From positions 115,255,640 to 115,319,639 of the forward strand of contig NW_026262712.1 of the NCBI RefSeq assembly GCF_021869535.1: a stretch of DNA of 64,000 nt, read 5' to 3'. The translations under genes were made by a program, and so were the position numbers. The notes beneath the pieces are model-generated. The model made no database searches. It saw only the letters and a list, made by a program, of their open reading frames with translations, and was not told where the DNA came from. Source of the stretch: Mytilus californianus. Its lineage: Eukaryota; Mollusca; Bivalvia; Mytilida; Mytilidae. How positions within the stretch are numbered: position 1 is the stretch's first letter; the number at the start of each line of letters is the position of its first letter. This document shows positions 45,263 through 60,200 of the stretch, in pieces.

Positions 45263-48200
45263 CTGAAAAATCAATAAATGTGTTAGATTGATTGATTGAT
45301 TGATTGTTGACATAGATATTTGCTTTGTGACATCAAAATATTTTCAGGAAAAAGCTCCAGTTGGAAGATCATGTATTCCATTCTGATATACCTCTATTTC
45401 CCTTTAAATGACCTGGACTAACACTTAAAACTTTTCTGAGAAAGGATACACATATGTATCAAACCCTAACAAAAGGCCCCATTATACCATATTCTAAAAA
45501 GATTTTGTGTATTTATAAATATAAAATCATTACCTTACAATAAATAAGTGGTTCTGGTGCAACAATCAATTAAAATGTATGACACATAAATAATAAAATG
45601 AAGCAAATAAAAGATGAATATGTCTAAAGAAACAAATGCCCCCGCTCAAGCTTTGCAATAAAAATTGGACTGACGGACAGATGGAAAGACAGACGGTCAA
45701 GGGTAACACTTAATGCCCCTGTCGCATATGGCGGGGGCATAAAAATAGGTAACGATAATTACACATTTATCCACACAGACATGTAGCTTGGATTTTGTGT
45801 GTATTAAATATATTTTAACATGTAAACAGTCAACAATGTCAGTCTCCACAGTATTTTGGCTGATAAATTTCCAAGGGATTTGACATACATGGATTTTGAC
45901 ACCCACTTATAGCTCTACCATATTTTGTATCATATAACGTAAAAAAGCAAAGTTATTGTTAAACAAGAATGTGTCCATAGTACACGGATGCCCCACTCGC
46001 ACTATCATTTTCTATGTTCAGTGGACCGTGAAATTGGGGTCAAAACTCTAATTTGGCATTAAAATTAGAAAGATCATATCATAGGGAACATGTGTACTAA
46101 GTTTCAAGTTGATTGGACTTGGACTTCATCAAAAACTAACTTGACCAAAAACTTTAACCAATAACTTTAACCTGAAGCGTGACAGATGGACGGACGAACC
46201 AAAGATATAATGCCCATAAATGGGGCATAAAAATACATTGTAGGTCAAATGACAATCAAAATACTTTACTTTAAATTTGCTGATAAATACTTTCATCTTG
46301 ACTGGACATGTTCAACCCTTAACCTTTAGTACACATAAACCTATTTAAGGTATTTCCTATATTTCATAAAAAATTGTGATGATTCAATCTGTTGTCCCTT
46401 TATAAGACTTTTAGTCCAGAATATATTGGATAGGTTTTTGTTCAGTATAACATGCCTGTACCAAATTTAAACTATGATTACCATTCCACCAACAATTCTA
46501 CATGGTATTGTTCCCGCAATCATCTCAAGTTGTTTTTTTATTAATGAGCAACACTGGTTGATCTGAGGTAAATCGGTGTAAATGACGTCAATTGAATCAC
46601 AGGTTCTTACTGTAATTAATTAATTTATTTATATAACTTACTAATTCATAATTATGAGTAAAAAGAGATCCAATCTGATCCTTATTTATTTGTTAACAAA
46701 ACATCACTCAAGTTTTACCTTTTCTTTTTTCTTTTTTTTTCTCTCTTTCTCCAGCTGTGAAGAAGCAACATCTTCAATGGCAGCTGTTTCCATAGTAACA
46801 GGCATATCAGTGCCACCTTCGCTATAATATTGCCCACTCTCCTGATACTGTTCACTTATAGTATTTGGATCATAATATGATGGATATGGATTATCTGTAA
46901 ATATCTGAGGGGGTCTGGCAATAATAGAGGGGTCTACTGGGACTGGTTCTATTTCATTATATTGTTCTTTCACATCAATGTTACTACCACATTCAGATGC
47001 TTCTGCATCTACCTGAAAATCATTTTCATCTTCCATAATTTCACCGTCGATATCATCAGTACATGGGAGGTGGCCTTCTGGAGGTCCTGGGACATCATAA
47101 GTTGAGTAAGTTTCCTCCTCCATGTCTTCCTCCACAGGAGGAGGGGGAGGGGGAGGGGCTGTAAGAAGAAATTCTAAATCTGTCCCTGGTGGAGGTGGTT
47201 CTCCCCTTATAACCCCACTATATTCTGTTCCACTTATAAAATTAGTTACAGCCTCATAGTCAGGCCATTCTCTAGGAGCAGTCCTTTCCTCATAGTCAGG
47301 CCATTCTCTAGGAGCAGTCCTCTGTTGGACAGTGCTCTCAGGTTCCTCCTAGAAATACAAATTGTTTTAACTTACTTGGTTATATTTTGTGAAATAAATT
47401 TTAGTAGTTTAAAGAAAGGTTAACTAAAATTGGTGATAAAAATAATTATTATATGTCTATAAAAATTCTCTTTTCTCATTGGCTAAAAATGTATGAAATA
47501 GCTAAAGTGTACCTATAAATATTATTTCCTAGGCAACATCAATAACATAGGCTTATTGCATCATGCACATTTTCATTTTTCTTCTCTTTTTTTTATGATA
47601 TATTTTTTAAGAAAAGCTTATTGAATATTTCAACTTATAAAAGTTAAGCAACTGACAATGCAGATAATGAATTTAGTATAAAAGGAGCAGTTGATACAAT
47701 GATTTATCAACCCCATAGATAAGACATTCAGCCTTGGCCATTGGCCTCAGTGAATATCAACTCTCTGTAGCTGATAAATCATTGCATCAACCTCATCAAA
47801 AGTCAATAATTGTATAATATTACCTTTGATGTGACCTGTTAGTGGCAAAATAACATTATTGACAAACAAGCATAGCAAAGCAGTCAACTCATATCAATAA
47901 CGATTTATGACAAAAACAGAATAAAGTCCAAAATCATGCTTAATGTCAACTCATTTCAGCATCAAATCAAACATAATTTTGCTGTAATTGGAGAATTCTG
48001 AATACAGAAAATGGATATAAGTGTATGATACATTTTCATCATTAAGTTTTATGTATGAAAATAATAGCCTGTTTCGTATTCAGCAGTGTACTTATATGGA
48101 AAGTAATGCTGTTTTTTTAAACATGTATTAAAATCTGATGAAGGTTAGGCTTGTTATTTCATCATATACCTTTCTTTATATCTTCATGAGATTATTTCAG

Positions 48201-51200
48201 GACAGGGATTTAAATTTGAACATGACTAAGGAAAAACTTTACCACATTATCCTCTGTTGAGGAAACAGAATCTTTGGTGGAAGTTACTTCATCTTGTTCT
48301 GGGGTTGTTGAGGTCACAACTTCACTTTCGACTTGACTGGTAACTGTTTTGACTGGATCCTTGTTGACTGTAGGTTCCTGGTCTGGTGATGAATCTCTGA
48401 CATCCTCTTCCTCATCCTCATCGTCGTCATCAGGATAATCCCACTGTGTCTGTTTACTCCTCTTTTTCATGTAGAAGTATCGTCTGTATGACCTAGATTA
48501 ATAAAAGACAAAAAGATCGATGAAACACTGTAACTAATTTTAACTTAATTTCAGAAAAAGAACTCACCATTTTCCCATTCCTTGACAACACAGAAGCACA
48601 AAAATTAACTGCTTGCCAATACACATTCTGGATATGTTTATTTCAAGATTTGATCCTAAGTTGTTCTTCCTCCCAATTAGTACATGTAGTATAACCACTA
48701 ATAATTCTTGTTAACCAAATAAGTCCTTGAATTCCCAAACTTATGTTAGGGCCGATCCAAAATTGATTGTGGAGGAGCGATGGGAGGCACTCAAATTAAT
48801 TCATTGTGGGTGGTTTCATTTTCATTGAAAATTTTCTAAGAATTATTAGTTAAATGAAAATTTTATTTTATCGGTTGTTGGGGTAAAAAAAAGTGCCTCC
48901 CATTCCCCCAACCCCCAATGCATTTAATTCTGGAACAACCCTAACATGCTGCTTAGTTTATCTTGCACCATATTCACTACTCTCTCTTGACATTTACGGT
49001 ATTGTAAATTAGGAATCTGATGTTTTCTCGATCACATAATGTATTCCAGTATAAGAGGTATATGTTCATGAAATATAAACCCTACCTGACAATATAAAAT
49101 AAAAAAAGTATTTGTAGAGGATTCTAAAGAACCCTGGAATTTCTGCTGTCAGTCATGTTGACTGCCAAAAAAATAAAGGGTAATGAAAAAAATATGTTTT
49201 CAAAATTTGCTCAAGATTTTAACTCTTGATTATGAAAAAGCTTCTGTTTCAAGTTTAATAAAAATCCTCAGAAATGTTGACCAAGTTATTGATTTGAAAA
49301 GTTAACTGCAAAAAAGTCCATTATCAGAAAAACTACAGAAAAATTCAATTTTTTTTCTTTTGCACTGGATATTGATTTTTTATCACAAAAAAAGCTTTTT
49401 ACCTTGTTTCATAAGTATCTATGAAGGTTTGATCAAGTTAATGGTGTCATAAAAAAAAACTTTTAATCACAGACTGAACCTAAATGTGACTGTTGCTGGA
49501 AGATATATGATTGAAAAATTTGAAGACTGCATAAGAAGTATACCATTCCTTAGCCCAAATAATTCAAAAACAAATTTAAGTTACTATTTTTCACTAAATT
49601 GGTAAGAATTCTGTTGATAATGGTTTGGAGTGTATCTAAACTTTGGTCAAATATAGTTGTGAAATATACAATATATACTGGTATAAATAAATACATATCA
49701 GCTTGGGTGATTTTGATATTTCTCCCTGCCAACATCGTGCAGTCACTTTGTCCTATTACATTTAAAACTCCAGTTTTGTAAAAATATTGAATAAAAAAGC
49801 TTAATACATATTCCCAAGGAATTATATTTTTAATTCACTTGATGAAAGAAAAGAATTTGCATGTCCACTCAAACGGATGGAAACACTGAAATATTGTCCA
49901 CTTTGTGGCAACTCCCATGTGGACAGGAGGAAATGACCAAATCTACCTGTGCTGACCTGTACTATACTGAGTCAACCATTTGTGGTTTAATTTTACCAGG
50001 ATATCAGAAACGAGTTCAAATTACCAATAAGAAAACTACAATCTCCTGATTCTTCTCTCGAAAAATGCTGCAATCTAATATGTTTATATGTCCCATCAAA
50101 AACACTTAAATCAAATTTACTTGAGATATATACAATCTTAAAATTGTACATTCCCCTTCTGTCAAAAAAATTTGTTCAGATCATGTGATTTTATTAAGTT
50201 TACTTTCTGAACTAAACTTTTAAAAGTATACAAAATCTTGTAATTTTCAAATTACTTTCATCTGTGTAGTATCAATTCTTACTCAACTTCATATCTTCTA
50301 CTTGTATAAAGTTTCTAGGAAAATAGAGAGGCAAAGTTGAGGATAAGTTCATAATTTCTTAAGGTTGAAATTGTCAAATGTGACTTTCTTATAATCTCAC
50401 ATGAATAACACCACCAAAAGATTCACCCATGGTTATTTGATACTTTTTGAAAAAATAAATGCTATCTACTTTTACATGATTGTGATTATTTGTGAACGCC
50501 AAAATCAATTATTTAGAAACCATCGTTCTGCGAGAGCATTTATATATAGTGTAGTATCAGTCTTGTTCAGCATTATCAATATAAACTTTCAGGTTAGTGC
50601 AAGAAAGTGTTTGGGTTTTCTCAAAACATGAATATTTAATTTATATATTCATTCAAATTAATATACAATTTGCTTTCTCATTTATACATTCTTTAAAGAA
50701 AATTGTCATTAAAGAAAATATTTGAGGTCACATATCAAAACTGGTTTTATTTCTAATCTGAAATCATTTTTTTTTTAGAATTTTGTAAAATAGAAATTTC
50801 CAAAAACATTGTTTATCTCCAAAGAACTTTTTTAGTTCTATTTTCTATAATAAATTGTTATGTAGATGGTATTTTTTTTTGCAGTTCTAAATGTAATATT
50901 TAATCTGTACAGTTTCAAAGTTGCATTATTTCATAGCAGTTTCAAATGTTTAACTTTTTTCTATACAGTTTCAAATGTTGTATTGTTTTGATGCAGTTTC
51001 AAATGTTGTTTTGTTTTGGTGCAGTTTCAAATGTTGTATTTTGTGGTGCAGTTTCAAATGTTGTATTTTTTGGTGCAGTTTCAAATGTTGTATTTTTTGG
51101 TGCAGTTTCAAATGTAGTATTTTTTCTGTGCAGTTTCTAATGGTCATATTTTTTATGTACATTCTAAAATATTAAATCGTTATGATGAAGAACAGCAATA

Positions 51201-54200
51201 AATATTACACCACATTACTTCTGGCAAACTGAAATAGAGTACAGTATTAATACAATATTAATCTTATCACAAATCTCTCACTGAAATTTTTCTTTTTTTC
51301 TTATTCATTTACCATAAAAATAAAGAAAATTAAAAATAAATCTGCATAAATGAGCTTTTAACAGAATGAAAAAAATTAATGGATAGCTTGAAAATTTGAA
51401 GAACTTGTAGAAAAAAACTTTCAAATTTACTATAAAAAATCTATTTCTTTAACAAGTTTAATGTTGTCCTCTGAATGCAAAAAAAGATATTTAAACTTAC
51501 CCCAACAGAATATTAACTTATCCTTATTTTATGTTTCCTTGGTAACAGCCAACCTCATTTTCTATGATACTTTGTCATCCGTCTTTAATGTTGGTATTGT
51601 TCTTGGCACCACTCACTTGTGACTTCTTGACTCCAATCTTTGACATTCAATGTATCATCACTAGCTATCCAATCACAAGACACCATTGTATGTACATGTA
51701 TCCAACCAATTTCTTGTCACATGTACTGAGATACCTTGTCCATACCATGTGTCCATCAGAACTTTATATGATGAATTTGAGATGACTGAATGCCAATGAG
51801 AATATGATCACTGTCAATTTCATAATGTGTTTTGTGTCTAAAGAACAAATCAAAATTTGCATAATGCCTGGGCAGAGAGAATAGTTCCCTGCTAAAGCAT
51901 TTTGAGCACTTTAATCCCACTGTAACACAAGAATGTTACCGTGGTTACTGTCCACACTGACCCATTGATGACAAAATCGTAAGTAAAACCATACCTGTCC
52001 CAATGACACGACCATCCAGGTGGCGCTGCACTTCTTTCGTACTGCTCTAATTGCCAGTTTGCTTCCTCTAGTTTAATGAGATAAAATTCAGTGTTCAATC
52101 CACCAGCTTGCCAATCCTGGTGTCTGGTCTGTTAAAATGTAAATAAATATTTTTTCTTTTTTTTTTATCTTGATCTGTGGTTCAAAATCAAGCAAATGTA
52201 TGCCTTAAAGTAAAAGTTCCAGAATATCCCTGGCAGTTCTATATAATAAGCTACTATGCTAATTTTGTTGCTTAATTCTAATAGCTCTCAGCTTGCATCA
52301 AGATCATTATTTGTATAAAATTTCCGACATTGTTTTGCACAGTTCACATTAAATTTAAATGGGCAATGTATTAACATTTACATTATGACCTAATTTGAAT
52401 CAAACTTTACACCATTTCTTTGAAAGGTCAAATATTAATGAAAACAGTGACATATTACAGGAAAATTAAACGAAAAAAGTTCAACAAAAATGTTAAAACT
52501 TGTTAATGTCGTATAAGATAAGGATGGTTATTCTTTCATGATACTGAAGTCTTTATAATATACCTCTAATTCTACTAGGAGAATCTGCAGCTTTGATAGC
52601 CCTTTCTTTGTTACTTCTAAAAATTCTAACTTGCTCAATGCTAAATCTGCTAATTCTGAAGCTTGCATCTAAAAAAAATAGAAAGCATGATATAATATAT
52701 GTATATAAATCCAATAGTGATTCATTCATATCATTAAGTCTTCTAATTCTGATGCTTGCATCTAAAACATACATAAAATAAATGTGGAATGTGTCCATGG
52801 AACACAGATGATGCCCCCACTTGCATACACTATTATAAAGGGACATAAAGAACAGTAAAATTGACCTTAATTCAAACTTGATCTGTGTATTGTTGTATTA
52901 ATAAGCACTGTGTATACGTTTCATAACATTTGGTTGAGGCATTCGTAAGTTAGAGAACAGAAACGTAAAATTCAGCAATTTTTCCATTTGTAAAGGGGCA
53001 TAACTCTAGAATGGTAAAAGTGACGCCACCAAAATTCTAACGTGATCTGTGTTTTATGGTTATAAGAATAGTGTATAAGTTTCATAACATTTGGTTGACG
53101 CAAACTTAAGTAAGAGAACGGAAATGATTTTTTTTCCATTTGTAAAGGGCATAACTCGAGAATGGTAAAAGTGACGCCACCAAAATTCAAACTTGATCTG
53201 TGTTTTGTGGTAATAAGCATTGTGTATACGTTTCACAACATTTGGTTGAGGCAAACTTAAGTAAGAGAATGGAAACAAATTTTTCTCCATTTGTAGAGGG
53301 GCATAACTCTAGAAATGTAAAATTGATGCCACCAAAATTCTAACGTGATCGGTGTTTTGTGGTAATAAGCATTGTGTATAAGTTTCATAACATTTGGTTG
53401 AAAAAACTAAAGTTAGAGAACGGAAACCAATTTCAGGACGTACTGACAGACATGGGTAAAACTTAATGCCCCCTACGCTACGGCAGGGGCAAAACAAGAC
53501 ATGATACATATATATACATCCAATAGTCATTCATTCATATCATTAAGTCTTCTAATTCTGATGCTTGCATCTAAAACATACATAAAACAAGATATCATAC
53601 ACGTATATAAATACAATAGTCATTCCTTCAAATGAGAAAAATTCGTAAGGGTTCCGCGGAACCCAGTGTCTCGCCTACTTTTGCTGTTAGTCGCAGGCTC
53701 AACAAAAATGGGGAAAAAATTATTAAAAATTTTCCTCTAGATACTATCTTTTGATTGTAAGAAGTTCTGTTCAAGTTTGGTAAAAATCCAAGAAGGTTTA
53801 TGAATCTGATAACTGTTTAAAAACTTTAACTGCAGACTGTACGTAATGTTTACTGGAATAAAACTAAGTCCATTTATAAGTAATATAAGGAAAAACAGGA
53901 AATAAATTTTTACAAAATTTCCTTCTAGATACTAGCTTTTGATCATAAACAAGCTTCTGTCCAAGTTTGGTACAAATCCAGAATAGTTTAAGAAAGTTAT
54001 TAAAATTTTGAAAGCTTTAACCACAAAGTGAATGTAATGTTAACTGGCAAAAAAAACTAAGTCCATTTATGAGTAAAATACGGATAAACAGGATTATTTT
54101 TTAACAAAATTTACTTTTGAATACTATCTTATGATCACAAACAAGCTTCTGTCCAAGTGTGGTACAAATCCAGGATAGTTTAAGAAAGTTATTAAAATTT

Positions 54201-57200
54201 GAAAACTTTAACCACAGAGTGAATGTTATGTTAACTGGCAAAAAAAACTAAGTCCATATATGAGTAAAATACGGATAAACAGGACTTTTTTTTTTACAAA
54301 ATTTACTTTTGAATATAATCTTATGATCATAAACAACCTTCTGTCCAAGTTTGGTAGAAATCCAGGATAGTATAAGAAAGTTATTAAAATTTGTAAAACT
54401 TTAACCACAGAGTGAATATTTGTGGACGCCGACGGAATGTAGGATTGCTATGTCTCGCTTCTGCGACAAAAGTCGCAGGCTCGACAATAAGGTTACTTTA
54501 TCTGTTACTGGTTTGGACCAAACACCTAAGAGTGATTAGAAAACCGTAAGAATATCATTACAAATGTGCACAGGGACATTTTTTTAATAATTATTTCATG
54601 AATTCAATATTTAATTTAGATGCATCTGATAAACAGTAAACATTTTTTAAATTGCCATACCTTTTTATTAGCTAATTCAACATCTGCTTTAATAGTACCA
54701 GTAACAATGTTCTCTAGCTCTTCATCAATATCTACATCTAACGACTTCTTAGGGGGCTTCTCCTCTACCTCTTCCTTAACTTCTACCTTAACTTCTATCA
54801 TTTCTTCATCTTTTCCTTTTCCTTCATCTGAATTTTCTTCTTTTTCTTTTTTTATGTCTTTCAATTTGATCTCAGTTTGTTCTGCTTCCTCACTTGTCCT
54901 TTTATCGGATTTTTCACGATCTTTTTCTGAACTTTTCTTCTCTTTTTCTTCATGTCTGTCTTTTTTCCTCTCTCTGTCCTTATCTTTTTCCTTCAAAATA
55001 ATTATTTTGTATAATCTTCTATGATAAATAATTCCTACACCAGTGTTTGGAACCCATACAAAATACTGATCTTCAAGTAAACAAAAAAAATTCTGGGCAC
55101 ATTCAACACACTCAGGCAAAATTGACCTTAGATGGATTTGGCTATTTTTTTAAGGTCTTTTTTGGTTATATATCTCTTCAACTGTTCCGTTCTTATACAT
55201 CCTTGGCTTTCAAATATTCAGCTTTGAGCGTTCTTGATGAAGGTAAATCCAGAAAAGTATTTTGGACGCATGAAATTTATAACGTGTTTTTTAAAGTTAA
55301 GTCACAAGTGTATGAATAGTCTGCCTAGACTTATGGATAATTATGTATGTAAGAAGGGCTTTAAGTTGCTTTGCACTCGAGATAGAATAACAGTTTTGAA
55401 ACAAGATTATGCTTCCATAGAACATGATGGCTCTCTTGCACTATCATTTTCCAGATTCAGCGAACTGTGACCTCAGGGTAAAAACCATATATTTGGCATA
55501 TAATGTAAGTTGTTCACGTCATTATTTATAAACAAGTGTACTATCTTTCAAGTTGATAAAGACCACAACTTCAGGGTAAACTAACCCAAAAACTGTATTC
55601 TGAGAATCTTCTGGTTTTACACTATCACATTTCTATAAAGGATCAGTGATCTGGAAAATCTGTGTCAAAACCATAACCTGACATATAATTTTAAAAGTTT
55701 ATATGATAATGACCATGTGTACTAAGTTTCAAGTTGATGTGACCATAACTTCCTGGTTAACTAACTTAATCCAAAAGTAAAACCTGATATGGGACGAAAG
55801 AACAGAATAACTGATGAACAGAATATCAGACGGACTCACAAATCAGAAAACATAATGCCCCTTACTATCGTAGGCGGGGCATAAATAGGTTTAACTGCCA
55901 AAGTAGTAACAATGTACTTTAATTTCCAATAGGTTTAACTGCCAAAGTAAGTTACAATGTACTTTAATTTCCAATAGGTTTAACTGCCAAAGTAACTTAC
56001 AATGTACTTTAATTTCCAATAGGTTTAACTGCCAAAGTAAGTTACAATGTATTAGAATTTCCAATAGGTTTAACTGCCAAAGTAAGTTACAATGTACTTT
56101 AATTTCCAATAGGTTCAACTGCCAAAGTAAGTTACAATGTTCTTTAATTTCAAATAGGTTCAACTGCCAAAGTAAGTTACAATGTACTTTAATTTCCAAT
56201 AGGTTTAACTGCCAAAGTAAGTTACAATGTACTTTAATTTCCAATAGGTTTAACTGCCAAAGTAAGTTGCAATGTACTTTAATTTCCAATAGGTATAATT
56301 GCCAAAGTAACTTACAATGTACTTTAATTTCGAATAGGTTTAACTACCAAAGTAAGTTATAATGTAATTTCCAATAGGTTTAACTGCCAAAGTAAGTTAC
56401 AATGTAATTTCCAATAGGTTTAACTGCCAAAGTAAGTTGCAATGTACTTTAATTTCCAATAGGTTTAACTGCCAAAGTAAGTTACAATGTAATTTCCAAT
56501 AGGTTTAACTGCCAAAGTAAGTTACAATGTACTTTAATTTCCAATGGGTTTGACTGCCAAAGTAAGTTACAATGTACTTTAATTTCCAATAGGTTTAACT
56601 GCCAAAGTAAGTTACAATGTACTTTAATTTCCAATAGGTTTAACTGCGAAAGTGTTTAACTACCAAAGTAAGTTACAATGTATTTGAATTTCCAATAGGT
56701 TTAACTACCAAAGTAAGTTACAATGTACTTTAATTTCCAATAGGTCTAACTGCCAAAGTAACTTACAATGTACTTTAATTTCCAATAGGTTTAACTGCCA
56801 AAGTAAGTTACAATGTATTTGAATTTCCAATAGGTTTAACTGCCAAAGTAAGTTACAATGTACTTTAATTTCCAATAGGTTTAACTGCCAAAGTAACTTA
56901 CAATGTATTTGAATTTCCAATAGGTTTAACTGCCAAAGTAACTTACAATGTACTTTAATTTCCAATAGGTTTAACTGCCAAAGTAAGTTACAATGTAATT
57001 TCCAATAGGTTTAACAACCAAAGTAAGTTACAATGTAATTTCCAATAGGTTTAACTGCCAAAGTAAGTTACAATGTAATTTCCAATAGGTTTAACTGCCA
57101 AAGTAAGTTACAATGTACTTTAATTTCCAATAGGTTCAACTGCCAAAGTAAGTTACAATGTACTTTAATTTCCAATAGGTTTAACTGCCAAAGTAACTTA

Positions 57201-60200
57201 CAATGTACTTTAATTTCCAATGGGTTTAACTACCAAAGTAAGTTACAATGTAATTTCCAATAGGTTTAACTGCCAAAGTAAGTTGCAATGTACTTTAATT
57301 TCCAATAGGCTTAATTGCCAAAGTAACTTACAATGTACTTTAATTTCCAATAGGTTTAACAACCAAAGTAAGTTACAATGTAATTTCCAATAGGTTTAAC
57401 TGCCAAAGTAAGTTACAATGTAATTTCCAATAGGTTTAACTGCCAAAGTAAGTTGCAATGTACTTTAATTTCCAATAGGTTTAACTGCCAAAGTAAGTTA
57501 CAATGTACTTTAATTTCCAATAGGTATAATTGCCAAAGTAACTTACAATGTACTTTAATTTCCAATAGGTTTAACTACCAAAGTAAGTTACAATGTAATT
57601 TCCAATAGGTTTAACTGCCAAAGTAAGTTACAATGTAATTTCCAATAGGTTTAACTGCCAAAGTAAGTTGCAATGTACTTTAATTTCCAATAGGTTTAAC
57701 TGCCAAAGTAAGTTACAATGTAATTTCCAATAGGTTTAACTGCCAAAGTAAGTTACAATGTAATTTCCAATAGGTTTAACTGCCAAAGTAAGTTACAATG
57801 TACTTTAATTTCCAATGGGTTTGACTGCCAAAGTAAGTTACAATGTACTTTAATTTCCAATAGGTTTAACTGCCAAAGTAAGTTACAATGTACTTTAATT
57901 TCCAATAGGTTTAACTGCGAAAGTGTTTAACTACCAAAGTAAGTTACAATGTATTTGAATTTCCAATAGGTTTAACTACCAAAGTAAGTTACAATGTACT
58001 TTAATTTCCAATAGGTTTAACTGCCAAAGTAACTTACAATGTACTTTAATTTCCAATAGGTATAACTGCCAAAGTAAGTTACAATGTACTTTAATTTCCA
58101 ATAGGTTCAACTGCCAAAGTAAGTTACAATGTAATTTCCAATAGGTTTAACTGCCAAAGTAAGTTACAATGTAATTTCCAATAGGTTTAACTGCCAAAGT
58201 AAGTTACAATGTACTTTAATTTCCATTAGGTTCAACTGCCAAAGTAAGTTACAATGTACTTTAATTTCCAATAGGTTTAACTGCCAAAGTAACTTACAAT
58301 GTACTTTAATTTCCAATGGGTTTAACTACCAAAGTAAGTTACAATGTAATTTCCAATAGGTTTTACTGCCAAAGTAAGTTGCAATGTACTTTAATTTCCA
58401 ATAGGCTTAATTGCCAAAGTAACTTACAATGTACTTTAATTTCCAATAGGTTTAACAACCAAAGTAAGTTACAATGTAATTTCCAATAGGTTTAACTGCC
58501 AAAGTAAGTTACAATGTAATTTCCAATAGGTTTAACTGCCAAAGTAAGTTGCAATGTACTTTAATTTCCAATAGGTTTAACTGCCAAAGTAAGTTACAAT
58601 GTACTTTAATTTCCAATAGGTTTAACTGCCAAAGTAACTTACAATGTACTTTAATTATCAATGGGTTTGACTGCCAAAGTAAGTTACAATGTACTTTAAT
58701 TTCCAATAGGTTTAACTGCCAAAGTAAGTTACAATGTACTTTAATTTCCAATAGGTTTAACTGCGAAAGTGTTTAACTACCAAAGTAAGTTACAATGTAT
58801 TTGAATTTCCAATAGGTTTAACTACCAAAGTAAGTTACAATGTACTTTAATTTCCAATAGGTTTAACTGCCAAAGTAAGTTACAATGTACTTTAATTTCC
58901 AATAGGTTTAACTGCCAAAGTAAGTTACAATGTATTTGAATTTCCAATAGGTTTAACTGCCAAAGTAAGTTACAATGTACTTTAATTTCCAATAGGTTCA
59001 ACTGCCAAAGTAAGTTACAATGTACTTTAATTTCCAATAGGTTTAACTGCCAAAGTAAGTTACAATGTACTTTAATTTCCAATAGGTTTAACTGCCAAAG
59101 TAACTTACAATGTATTTGAATTTCCAATAGGTTTAACTGCCAAAGTAACTTACAATGTACTTTAATTTCCAATAGGTTTAACTGCCAAAGTAACTTACAA
59201 TGTACTTTAATTTCCAATAGGTTTAACTGCCAAAGTAACTTACAATGTAATTTCCAATAGGTTTAACTACCAAAGTAACTTACAATGTTCTTTAATTTCC
59301 AATAGGTTTAACTGCCAAAGTAAGTTACATTGTACTTTAATTTCCAATAGGTTTAACTGCCAAAGTAACTTACAATGTACTTTAATTTCCAAAAGGTTTA
59401 ACTACCAAAGTAAGTTACAATGTAATTTCCAATAGGTTTAACTGCCAAAGTAAGTTGCAATGTACTTTAATTTCCAATAGGTTTAATTGCCAAAGTAACT
59501 TACAATGTACTTTAATTTCCAATAGGTTTAACAACCAAAGTAAGTTACAATGTAATTTCCAATAGGTTTAACTGCCAAAGTAAGTTACAATGTAATTTCC
59601 AATAGATTTAACTGCCAAAGTAAGTTACAATGTATTTGAATTTCCAATAGGTTTAACTGCCAAAGTAAGTTACAATGTACTTTAATTTCCAATAGGTTCA
59701 ACTGCCAAAGTAAGTTACAATGTACTTTAATTTCCAATAGGTTTAACTGCCAAAGTAAGTTACAATGTACTTTAATTTCCAATAGGTTTAACTGCCAAAG
59801 TAACTTACAATGTATTTGAATTTCCAATAGGTTTAACTGCCAAAGTAACTTACAATGTACTTTAATTTCCAATAGGTTTAACTGCCAAAGTAAGTTACAA
59901 TGTAATTTCCAATAGGTTTAACTACCAAAGTAACTTACAATGTTCTTTAATTTCCAATAGGTTTAACTGCCAAAGTAAGTTACATTGTACTTTAATTTCC
60001 AATAGGTTTAACTGCCAAAGTAACTTACAATGTACTTTAATTTCCAATAGGTTTAACTACCAAAGTAAGTTACAATGTAATTTCCAATAGGTTTAACTGC
60101 CAAAGTAAGTTGCAATGTACTTTAATTTCCAAAAGGTTTAATTGCCAAAGTAACTTACAATGTACTTTAATTTCCAATAGGTTTAACAACCAAAGTAAGT

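Noticed and set aside
50946..51175. Repetitive ORFs on both strands in the 27 bp array
   Set aside because: They follow from a tandem unit whose length is a multiple of three.
54620..55024. Plus-strand Ser/Phe-rich 134-residue ORF
   Set aside because: It is the antisense shadow of the Lys/Glu-rich FNBP4 exon on the minus strand.
55047..55470. Two overlapping plus-strand ORFs as a small gene
   Set aside because: They lie within dispersed repeat sequence in an FNBP4 intron and show no conserved motif.
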